From: Astragalus membranaceus
Lineage: Eukaryota > Streptophyta > Magnoliopsida > Fabales > Fabaceae
Direction of reading: 5' to 3'
Assembly (NCBI GenBank): GCA_039519185.1
Contig: CM076850.1
Location: 161,740,462-161,804,461 of the forward strand
Length of the DNA: 64,000 bases
Shown piece by piece: positions 32,399 through 42,143 of the stretch. The notes beneath the pieces were generated by a model. It had not been told where the DNA came from. It was given only the letters and a program-made list of their open reading frames with translations, and made no database searches. The translations under genes and the position numbers were made by a program. Each line of letters begins with the position of its first letter. Positions within the stretch are counted from its first letter, which is position 1.

Positions 32399-34000
32399 TC
32401 ACTCAGAAATCTCTATTTGCCCGCTTGGCGAAGAATCAACAGACCTTTTACCAATTAGGTGATGAAGAAGCACACCAGCTGCTACACTAACATTTAAGCT
32501 TTCCACAGCCAAAAATGAAAGGAACCCTTTACCAGAGATCTCACTATTTAAACCAGAACTTTCACCTTCCAATTCACTAGTACTACTCAGGTCTAAAGGC
32601 ATATTCCCAGGAATTGTAACCAACTCAGTACATGATCTCTCCACCAAAGGCCTCAAACCAGTGCCCTCACTACCCAAAACAAGAATAGTTGGTGGACCCG
32701 CTTCAATCTCATGCAAAGGAATAGCTTTAGAGGAAACAGAACCACCAATAACTCGCCAACCATTTTCAGCTGAAGACACTAAAAACTGCATCATGTTCTT
32801 ACAATACCTAAGTTCCATTAATTCAAGCGAACCTGCACTTGCTTTACTTACAACACCACTCAATGGAGCTGAATTCTTAGCACATAATACTATCCCAGAA
32901 GCTCCAAAAAAATATGCAGACCTAACTATTGCTCCTAAATTCTGAGGATCAGTAACTTCATCCAATGCTACCCAAAGAGAACCTTTTCCTTCCTCAATAG
33001 AAACAGGTTCCAGTTCCATAATTTTCACCATCTCTAATGGTGAAGCATCTAAAACCAAACCTTGATGAGGTCGGTTATCAGCCAACATATTCAAATCATG
33101 CTTTGATGCTTCTTTTATACTTAAATTCATCTTTTCAGCAATCTTCAAAACTCTCTCAAATCCTTTCTTGTCCTTCTTTTTCCTATTGTTGCTACTTAAA
33201 TCTAACCCCTGTTGCACATACAATGCATAGAATTCCCTTCTTCCAGCTGAAAGTGCAGCTAAAACTGGACCAACTCCATAGATTCCCTCACCAACAATCT
33301 TTGGTAAAGTGGAATCTGTTGCCTCTTTCCATGTCTTTCTACCCCAACTCTCTTGCCTATCCCATCTTCGATATTCAGGTCTTTCTTTTGCTCCCACCAT
33401 TCCCTTGAACCTATTCTTTATGTTATCCCACCTTGGATCATCAACACCCTCCTCCTCCTTATCCATTTCATCAACATCTTCATCATTTTGATCAAACTTC
33501 TCATACCTCCTAGTACTACCACGATCACTTCTATTCTCTCTCACTTTCTCACCTAGTCCATTCTTCTTTTCCTTGTTTCCTGAACCTAAAATACCACTTT
33601 TCATAGATTGTGGAACTGTTGTTTTTTCAAACCTTTCAACTGATTGTTCCCAAGAGGATTTACCACTAACCTTTTTTGCTGATGCTGACCCCTCCTGAAT
33701 AGACCTACTATTAACCTTGTTCATTTTTCTTTTCTCCATCATTCTACCGTCTTTAACTTGACCATTTTCTAGCCAAGGAAGTTGTTTTTCAGCGTTAGAG
33801 AAACTTCTCGCCGTACAATATCTTCTGGCAATTTGTAGCATCAAACCATAAGGATTTAGGAGTTTTCCCATTTCCAAGGTTTTAAATTTATACATGGGGT
33901 TTGTTGAGATGGGGGTGGGGAGTGAATTGAAGCATCTGGGCTGCGTAGATATTTTAGTTGCTAGAGGAAATGCATGGGCTTTGGAGATATTGGTATACAT
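32399..34000 (-). CDS. SpoU/TrmH family rRNA 2'-O-ribose methyltransferase, organellar (MRM1/RlmB-like)
   Basis: A single exon of 533 residues starts at ATG 34000. The N-terminus is basic with RRYCTARSFS near residue 60, consistent with a mitochondrial or plastid transit peptide. Residues about 70-235 are a long charged, low-complexity region. The catalytic part begins with the substrate-binding domain (GEGIYGVGPVLAALSAGRR, about 242-320). Then follow the SPOUT knot motifs: motif 1 VTDPQNLGAIVRSAYFFGA, motif 2 LVLGSEGTGLRP, motif 3 SLNVSVAAGVLLHHL. These bind S-adenosylmethionine. Homologues methylate a conserved guanosine ribose in the peptidyl-transferase loop of large-subunit rRNA. An acidic insert (STSELEGESSGLNSE) separates motifs 2 and 3. 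The frame is intact. Confidence 0.92.
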   Translation of the reverse strand: MYTNISKAHAFPLATKISTQPRCFNSLPTPISTNPMYKFKTLEMGKLLNPYGLMLQIARRYCTARSFSNAEKQLPWLENGQVKDGRMMEKRKMNKVNSRSIQEGSASAKKVSGKSSWEQSVERFEKTTVPQSMKSGILGSGNKEKKNGLGEKVRENRSDRGSTRRYEKFDQNDEDVDEMDKEEEGVDDPRWDNIKNRFKGMVGAKERPEYRRWDRQESWGRKTWKEATDSTLPKIVGEGIYGVGPVLAALSAGRREFYALYVQQGLDLSSNNRKKKDKKGFERVLKIAEKMNLSIKEASKHDLNMLADNRPHQGLVLDASPLEMVKIMELEPVSIEEGKGSLWVALDEVTDPQNLGAIVRSAYFFGASGIVLCAKNSAPLSGVVSKASAGSLELMELRYCKNMMQFLVSSAENGWRVIGGSVSSKAIPLHEIEAGPPTILVLGSEGTGLRPLVERSCTELVTIPGNMPLDLSSTSELEGESSGLNSEISGKGFLSFLAVESLNVSVAAGVLLHHLIGKRSVDSSPSGQIEISE

Positions 34001-34678
34001 TGTGATAGAGGAAGAAGTGAAGAACTATGAAGTCTTCAAAATCAAAACCTAGAGAACAATCTCAAATGCTGATACAATGAATTGAGGGAGTAAGAAGGGT
34101 GTGAGTTGGATAGATATATGCGAGTTTCAAAGTTCCCATGGAAAAAAACCTTATCCTCATTCCATTGATATGAAATTAGGGCATCATCGTACAGAGTCCA
34201 TATCCATAGTCATACATAAACGGCGATTTGCTATCGAATTCAACGACCTCGTTTTATTCTCAGTTTTTTTTTGACATACTCTCAGCTTAATATCACATTT
34301 TTTCCAAAATAAATAAATATAATATCACATGAATATTTTGAGGGATTAAAACCTTGATTATTTCAATTTTACTCAATTTTTGTTCGGTAAAATAAACACC
34401 ACAGAGTATTACACATTCACAGTAGGTTTAAATTCGAGAGTCAACGTCCTCATGTCATTGAAAATGTCAATACAATCGGAACTAATTTTTTTGAATTTGA
34501 AAAGCACAAAATATGTCAAAAGCTAAATGATATAAATATTCTCAGGCTAAAATATTTATAAGAAATATTTCATAAAAATCAAAGATAAATTAAGTGTATA
34601 ATTAAATTAAGTATATTTACTTTATCAGTAAAATAAAAAAATATGTCCAAATGGAGAAAAATATTCATTTATATGATA
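34001..34678. other. Upstream region of methyltransferase and spacer
   Basis: About 100-200 bases of probable promoter and leader, then AT-rich DNA without a recognised feature. Confidence 0.5.
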
Positions 34679-34846
34679 ATTTTTTTTGTTACTGTGTTAT
34701 TGTTGCGCAGTATCCAACGACTTTGCCGATCCATGTGATTCTCCCTCTCCTAACATAATTTTTACCATACTCAAAATTCGAACTTGAGACACTGGGGTGG
34801 GATCCAAACTCAGTTACCACTCGAACCAACCCTTGTTGGTCATTTA
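34679..34846 (-). repeat. SINE, minus strand
   Basis: Read on the minus strand, GGTTCGAGTGGTAACTGAG (A-box region) and AAGTTCGAATTTT (B-box region) are followed by about 100 bases of body and an A-run at 34679-34687. ATGATAA occurs at both flanks and may be a target duplication. The order of tRNA-like head, body and tail fits a SINE. Confidence 0.6.
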
Positions 34847-35609
34847 AATGATGATGATAATAACAAGAAATAAAAAAAATTAAATGATGATGATAATAAC
34901 AAAAAAAAAAAAAAAAATTAGTCCTAACGTTAAAATAAAAAATGAATTTGAACAAAAAAATAGTATATATAAGGTAGCTTATAGCCAATAGAGTAAACCC
35001 TCAAATTAATCCCTTAACTATCACCCTCAATGTAATTTAGTTCATAAACTATAAAAATATAATAAATAGTCTCTAAATATTTTTAAATTCATTAATTTAG
35101 TCCCTGAAATATCTACCATCTCCACTATTTAGAAAGTAAAGGAGGGATTAAGTTGATCGATATAGAATAGTTTATGTACTATTTATTATATTTTTACATT
35201 TTTGGGACCATGTAGGAGAGAAAGTGATAGTTTAGAGACCAATTTGAGGGATTACTCTAGCCAATAATTGAAAGTGGATAAGCTAACTGATTGAGTATAA
35301 AGTGTTTAGTAAAATTAACGGTTTTGACTTACTTATTATAAATGTAAATTAACATAAATGAATTTTTTAATTAATACTTAAAAATTAGAGAGAGAGGGGA
35401 GAGAGAGAGAGGAAAAGAGAGTTCATTTAATGTAAAATAAACAAGGAATATCATTAAGATATAATAGGTGTAAAAACGAAGAAGAAAAAAGAAATGCTAT
35501 AATCTCAAATACTTCAAATAGTGTATGGAAAAATGCTATGATTTATTCATTAAAATTGGTTTGCCATTGTCAAACATGACCAAAATTAGGGTTAAAGTGT
35601 GTGGTACAA
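34847..35609. other. AT-rich spacer
   Basis: A short direct repeat of ATGATGATGATAATAACAA lies at 34850-34905. The rest shows no gene. Confidence 0.5.
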
Positions 35610-35856
35610 TAACTAATAGGCTTAAATATGTTTTAGGCCCCTGCAAATATAGCGTGTTTTGGTTTAAGCCCATTGAAAAAAAATTAGTAAAAAACCCTTG
35701 CAAAATACACTGTCTTGATATAAGCCATTCTGTTAACCTAACGTTACAAAAACGCTGAGTTGGCTAACAGAAGTCTGAGTTGTCATTTATTTTTTTTTCT
35801 ATTTTATTTTTAATGCTGACTTGTAATTCCAAGTCATTATTTTTAATTTTAGTTAA

Positions 35857-36568
35857 TTTTTATTCTTCATCTCTCTAAATCTTCTCCATCATCAACCTCC
35901 AACCTTCAACCTCCATCACCACCACTTTCGTTCCCCTCCTTTCTCTCTTCTTCATCTCTTCATCTCTTCACCACCATACACCACAGACCTCAACCACGTT
36001 TGTTGGGTGCTCTGTTTGACCCGACTCGAAAATAGGATTTGGGAACCCTAACCCCAAATCCCAAATTAAACCCAGATATTTTGATTTTTGTTGTTGGAAA
36101 GTTTTCAAGGATCAAATTAAGTTGGGAACCCTAGCCCCAAAATCCAAACATCACCGTACTTTAGTAGGGTGCTCAGATTAATTTAGACCAACACAAGGCA
36201 CATAAATCGAGAGTTTGCGAGTAAGGGTGAACTTCAAGCCCATATCTGGAAGTGCTGGGTTTGTTAATAAGAATATGGAAATTCAAGCAAGGTTTTTCGT
36301 TTCACAGCGACAAATTCGTAGGCGATTAACCCCCATTGATGAAGAACCAGAAGCTTGGCTATAAGCATCCATAGAGGTTGTAGATGAAGAAGAAGGAGAT
36401 TTGGGAATTTAGGGATTTGAGTGACTCATTTAATAGGTGGCAACCCAGATCATAAAAAAAACAATTATAAAATAAAAAAAATTACAGCTCACAACTCTGT
36501 TAGCCACGTAGGCAATTTTTGTAACAAAGCTCTAATAGAAGGGCTTATATCAAAACAGTGTATTTTGC
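35857..36568 (+). repeat. Internal direct repeat, copy 1 (712 bp)
   Basis: It is almost identical to 38445-39147; a 9-bp CTTCATCT-type slippage accounts for the length difference. A CT-rich leader-like start, GGGAACCCTA motifs and no open frame are seen. It could be captured 5' gene sequence, origin unknown. Confidence 0.9.
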
Positions 36569-38444
36569 TAGGGATGTCAATTTGGGCCCGGCCCAGTGGG
36601 GCCGGCCCACTGGCCTGATTTTTTGGGCGGGCCTGGGCTCTAAAAATAGTAGCCCAAAATGAATGGTATGTTTTTTGGCCTGGCCCGATTGACCCGATGA
36701 TATAATTGGGCCGGGCCGGGCTGGCCCGTTTCTTTTTATTTTATTTTATTTTTTCCTAAATTAGAAACCCTAAAACTCTATTCTCTCACTCAACTCTCAA
36801 GCACCTCCGTCACGCACATGATCTATTCCTCTTCCGCTCTCAGTCTTATCTCAGCGATCTTCCTCTTCCACTCATCTCCTCTTTTCTTGATTGTTAATTA
36901 GTGTTTCAACAAGGCAAGTTTCCTCTTCCGCTCAGCGATCTTCCTCTTCCTCTTCCAAGCTTCCTCTTCCACTCACCAAGGCAAGTTCTCTCTCTCTCTC
37001 TTGCACTCTCACTGTTGCTCTTTCCTCTCCCACTCATCTCCTCTTTTCTTGATTGTTAATTAGTGTTTCAACAATTTTAGGGTGTTACTGTTGGGGAGAA
37101 GCAATCTTAGGGTTTCAACAATCTTAGGGTGTTGGGGAGAAGCAATTTCGGAGGTAAATGAATGCTGATTTGTTGATTTGTTGAAACAATCTTTCAATTA
37201 TTATCCCTTCAAATCCCCAATGCTGATTTGTTGAAAAGGTGTATGTTCTGTTAGAGTTTGTTATTGCAAAGCTGATCCTTTAATCTATTTGGCTTTTATA
37301 TAGTTTTTATTTTAGACCACATGTAAATGAATGTGTTTGTATTTGTGAATAGTTTGTGGTTCTGTGTTTTTGCATGTGTGAATGTGATCCACACCCAAAT
37401 CTTCATATTGCAAGTAACCTGTGTCTGTGTGTGTGTATACAGTGAGTTTAGTTTAAAGGCGAGTTGTATTAGTGTAATCTGTGTCTGTGTGTATTTGTGT
37501 ATACCACCAGCCTGTGTCTGTGTGTATTTGTGTATCTCACCGAATATATAAAACAAATATAACTCTAGAAATTACAGATAAATTAAAGCCATCCAACAAA
37601 GAAAAATCTAGTCTTACTTCACAAAACAACTATCATAGTGTAACAAAACTGAAATTTAAGACATACACCAGAAAAATCCATGAAACAAGAAATTCAAGAC
37701 AAAATGTTTTTTCTTTAAAAATATTGAACTTACGGTTCTTCTCTAGAAGACACCATAGGTCGTTTGAGTTGTGAACTCATGTAAACATCATCTTTGGACC
37801 TCTTCATCTCTATCAAGAAGAACAACAAAAAACAATGAAAAAAAACCAGAAAATGAAACAAAAAACAAACACACCCTAAATCATGCATTCAAACTCAAAA
37901 TCCAGAAACCCAAAGTTGCACATTCAAATCAAGAAGTAGATCTAACCGTAAGAATTTCACAAAGGCATGAAACCTAAGCAAGAATTCCAACCCTGGATTG
38001 CAAACAGATCACCAAACCAAAGCCAAATCCTAACAAACAAAATCAAAAATCAGCAAAGTGATGTTCCTAAGGTCTGCATTCTGTATGATATTTATATTCC
38101 AATGCTCTAGTTGTATTAGTTTTTTTGACTTGGTAGACTCTGTACTTTGGTTCCTTTATTTTAACTTCGGTTTGACACACTTTAATGAACTCTTTTGAAT
38201 GTTGAATATTGTTAATTGTTAATGCAATCACTGGATTAAAATTTTGAACTTCCTATTCAGATCAAATTTATACAATTTTAGACAATTCATAACTTGATTG
38301 ATACCTAATTATATAGATTTATTTAACATGTAATATATTTTTAAATTATAAATAAATGTTGATTATAGTAATTAGTAAATATTAAGCAGCAAATGATATT
38401 GTTTATTATATAGTAATTTGCCTTGTATAGCAACTTAATTTGCC
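36569..38444. other. Unrelated stretch between the two internal copies
   Basis: It begins TAGGGATGTCAATTTGGGCC and continues with GGCCCGGCCC-type words. That start looks like the terminus of a hAT-type element, but no matching inverted end or 8-bp duplication was found. It contains a direct repeat of TTCTTGATTGTTAATTAGTG (about 36884 and 37047) and a GTGTCTGTGTGTATTTGTGT microsatellite region. There is no gene. Confidence 0.5.
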
Positions 38445-39147
38445 TTTTATTCTTCATCTCTCTAAATCTTCTCCATCATCAACCTCCAACCTTCAACCTC
38501 CATCACCACCGCTTTCGTTCCCCTCCTTTCTCTCTTCTTCATCTCTTCACCACCATACACCACAGACCTCAACCACGTTTGTTGGGTGCTCTGTTTGACC
38601 CGACTCGAAAATAGGATTTGGGAACCCTAACCCCAAATCCCAAATTAAACCCAGATATTTTGATTTTTGTTGTTGGAAAGTTTTCAAGGATCAAATTAAG
38701 TTGGGAACCCTAGCCCCAAAATCCAAACATCACCGTACTTTAGTAGGGTGCTCAGATTAATTTAGACCAACACAAGGCACATAAATCGAGAGTTTGCGAG
38801 TAAGGGTGAACTTCAAGCCCATATCTGGAAGTGCTGGGTTTGTTAATAAGAATATGGAAATTCAAGCAAGGTTTTTCGTTTCACAGCGACAAATTCGTAG
38901 GCGATTAACCCCCATTGATGAAGAACCAGAAGCTTGGCTATGAGCATCCATAGAGGTTGTAGATGAAGAAGAAGGAGATTTGGGATTTTAGGAATTTGAG
39001 CGACTCATTTAATAGGTGGCAACCCAGATCATAAAAAAAACAATTATAAAATAAAAAAAATTACAGCTCACAACTCTGTTAGCCACGTAGGCAATTTTTG
39101 TAACAAAGCTCTAATAGAAGGGCTTATATCAAAACAGTGTATTTTGC
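38445..39147 (+). repeat. Internal direct repeat, copy 2 (703 bp)
   Basis: Partner of 35857-36568. It continues directly into the right terminal inverted repeat of the MULE. Confidence 0.9.
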
Positions 39148-39474
39148 AAGGGTTTTTTAGTAAAAAAAATTGCATGGGCTTAAACCAAAACACGCTATAT
39201 TTGCAGGGGCCTAAAACATATTTAAGCCTAACTAATAATAAACCAACTTATTTTAATTGTCAAGGAAAACCCAATTTAATTTTTTTTTACGGTTAAGAGG
39301 TCTTTGACGTTGCTCCGATGTACATGGGAAAGAGGCACCGACTAATTGAGAGTTCGTTTGGGATGTAAGTAAAGCGTGAATTCAATTAGTTCAACCGACA
39401 GAGATCACATCTGAGTACTAGCTGAGTCTGCAACTTTAGATAGAGTGCATTAACCAAATGCACCTTTTAATCCC

Positions 39475-39590
39475 AAATAGGTAGCTCAGATGGCTAGCTA
39501 AGAAGGAGGTCCAGAGTTCAAACCCTACAAACTAACATCCCTTCCCCCTAGTAATTAACAACTAACATTTGTCTATAAAAAAAGTGCACC
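39475..39590 (+). repeat. tRNA-derived SINE
   Basis: TAGCTCAGATGGCTAG (A box) and AGAGTTCAAACCCT (B box) stand about 35 bases apart. They are followed by CTAACATCCCTTCCCCC, AACAACTAACATTTGTC and a short A-run. The same 3' body occurs near 62230-62272, so these are members of one family. Confidence 0.65.
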
Positions 39591-39712
39591 CTTTAAATCT
39601 TTTATAACCAACATAGAAAGGTTTTCAAAAGAAAAATATTTAAGGCTTTCTTTTCCTTTCCTTTCCTTTCCTTTTTTTTTTGGTGAAAGATAGGCCCAAA
39701 GGCCACACGAAA

Positions 39713-39925
39713 CTAACTCATTGAATAAAGACCATCAGGCCCAAACTTGTCTACAGAAATTAAATTGGCAATTATGCCAGGGACAGAATCGTAAAATACA
39801 ATAGAACCAATAATGTCATAACGGTTCCTTGCAAGTCTATCCGCAACAGCATTGAAGTCACGACCAACCACACTCCATTTGAGCTCTATCTCTCCATCTT
39901 CCCCAATCTCATTGAAAATTGTTGT
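39713..39925 (-). pseudogene. 3' end of a LINE: RNase H-like domain fragment and poly(A)
   Basis: The minus-strand frame reads ELKWSVVGRDFNAVADRLAR, then SIVFYDSVPGIIANLISVD, and stops at 39713. The 'K-W-V-R-x-N-x-VADRLA' pattern plus a short tail is the plant RVT_3 RNase H C-terminus carried by L1-type LINEs. Downstream on the same strand a 3' UTR of about 35 bases leads into an A-run (39672-39681), fitting target-primed integration. The 5' part of the element is missing beyond about 39925, as usual for truncated LINE copies. Confidence 0.7.
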
Positions 39926-40460
39926 CGAATAAATTATATTTTGTAAGCTATAGTAGCAAAATGCATGTATAGGTAAATAGTGGTATTTTTTGTGCTTTGA
40001 AAATAATATTTAAACCATCAAAAATTCATGTTAATTTGATTTTTTTAAGCACAAATGATATCATATTATGGTGATTAGAATTCTTCATCTCATACTCATG
40101 AATCTCTAAATAATAACGATATTGATGACCATGTCATGACATGGCCATGTCGGTCATATATCTGGTCAAGAAATTGCACAATTTTTGAGTCGTCTACCTC
40201 CCAGTCTCTCGTCCTTTACTTGCTCCATTTGCACAACTTTTGCGAAACCTCAAGTCAAGACTGAGTAAGAAATTTGAAGTTTGAAGAGTAGTGTTTGTAA
40301 CGGAGATTCCTAATATCAACCTTACATGTTTTTAAGCTCCTTCCCCTTTTGCATTTCTGCTATCTATCATTTTCGACCCATCCTACTTACTTTTATATCA
40401 ATTATTGCAGCAACACCCATAGACAATTATCAAATTAAAAAGCTCCCTCCCGGATGTACC

Positions 40461-40637
40461 TTGAATTTCAGCAAGATAACTCTTTGGCTCCTTGTCTTCA
40501 CCCGTATAGATCAATCTTGCAATGCAACAACCTCCCAATTTCATTAACTTGTCACTAATTCCTTCCCGTAGCTGCAAAATAGCCTGTATGTAAATATCAT
40601 CAAGTTGATAACCAACTAAACTCGGGAGAAAATTATC
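40461..40637 (-). other. Possible orphan exon of an unknown gene
   Basis: A 177-bp open stretch is flanked by a good acceptor (AACAG before 40637) and donor (GTACAT after 40461). It encodes 59 residues including SLVGYQLDDIYIQAILQLRE and KLMKLGGCCIARLIYTGEDK. The composition looks like real coding sequence, but I do not recognise the family and found no neighbouring exons. It may be a relic of a gene disrupted by the surrounding elements. Confidence 0.35.
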
Positions 40638-40661
40638 CTGTTGGTCAGAAATGGATTTCAC

Positions 40662-42138
40662 TAATTTTTATAACAATAGAATTTAACAACTGGTCATACA
40701 ATATTGTCACTAAGATACCATATGTTAAGAAGGCTTAATGAGAGAAGGCATATATAAAAGAATGCATATTAAGTAATTTTTTAAAAGATTAGCAAGTGAA
40801 CTCGAGAATGCAGCATAAGAAATAACATTAGAAATAGCATTAGGGAAAGTAATACTAATAGAAACCCAGTTGCATAGTAGATCATAATAAAACTTGGTTG
40901 ATTAAAATGGAATCCCTCTTAGTCACAATAAAAATATAAATACGCTGCAATAATAGATGCAAAACTCATCTCTTGTTGGCATTAAGCTGACACAATATCA
41001 ACCTAGTTGAGAACATGTTAAACAAAAAAATGACGACATTAAAACAAAATTGCCTCCAAATATTCATTCATCTCATATTTGGAGTATTCTTTTCCGAGGA
41101 TACGCGGTTAAAATCCAACAAATGCATTCTTTATTGAAGTTTTATTCAATTTCAAAATCTAACAATACAAGATCTCAAATTGGTGAATTGTGAGCAATAA
41201 AGCTTGCAGGCTCTAAGAATGTTGCATATACTTACTTGACATTAGTCCTACAAAAATCAAAAAGTTCGATAGCCATTTGGAAACTTTTGTTTATGATAAA
41301 AGGCACCTTCAATTCCTCTCATTGTCATAGTAAACATCTAGGAAAGCCAGACAAACATGTGAGCAAAGTCAGCAAAAGACTAACAAATTTAATAACGAAA
41401 AATAAAACAATAAGATTGGGTATGTAAATCATTCTTAAGCTAGACAATAAAATTAGAACATTAAAACATGAATGAAGAATGATATACTCATTTATTCTTA
41501 CCTAACCGGTGCAACAACTATTGTAGAAGAAAATAAAACAAAAGCTACATGTAAATGGGAATTGAACCATATATTGTTTGTATATTTTTACTTACCAAAC
41601 CAAATAATCAGTATGCTTTGACAAATATCTACAAAAAAGATCAAATTATAACTATATGAAAGAAACAAATATATTTTCCAAACTAAAAGAGGAAAAAAAG
41701 CCTTACCTTTCATCCATAAAAACCATTTAAATTGGAAGGAAAAATCTCCATCTTATACCAAAAACTGCAACAGACCAAAGACAATATATTTTTACAACAA
41801 TACTCCAAATAAATGGGTGTAATCTAAAATTGAAGGTAACTAAAATACAAATTTTGAAATCGTAGAACACACCTTAAAAATAAAAGAGAAAAGGAAAATA
41901 TGATAGATAATATCAACAAAGAAAGAAGGATTAAAGTGAGAAAAAGCGCACGTGGAGAGAATTAGAACAATTCCCATTTCTCATGGCGAGATTAAGTTTA
42001 TAGGTTTTCATCTTCTGCATGGGTTCACATGAAGGTGGAGATTGTGAAAGGCTTCACCCTCCATTTCAAGGCGCAAACCTTGATGTGTTAGTATTTTAGG
42101 TTGTCTTCTTCTCACAGCTCAGAACTATAATCCCTAAA
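40662..42138. other. Spacer before solo LTR 2
   Basis: AT-rich, with no gene or element boundary recognised. It ends at the target duplication CTCAT (42139-42143). Confidence 0.5.
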
Positions 42139-42143
42139 CTCAT

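Larger units (their letters stand above)
35619..39228. mobile_element. Non-autonomous Mutator-like element with internal duplication (3610 bp)
   Basis: The 9-bp direct repeat TAACTAATA lies at 35610-35618 and 39229-39237. The terminal inverted repeats start GGCTTAAATATGTTTTAGG and continue for at least 110 bp with few changes. There is no transposase. The interior contains two direct copies of a segment of about 700 bp (35857-36568 and 38445-39147) separated by an unrelated 1876-bp stretch. Only the first copy adjoins the left end and only the second adjoins the right end. It may be one element enlarged by duplication with insertion, or a fusion of two relatives that each lost one end. Confidence 0.85.

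Noticed and set aside
36421..36618. Short open frames in the repeated segment of the MULE at 35619-39228
   Set aside because: They overlap repeat copies, change between the copies and show no protein family.
37327..37551. Cys/Val-rich open frame around 37.4 kb
   Set aside because: It is a translation of a GTGTCTGTGTGTATT microsatellite region, not coding sequence.
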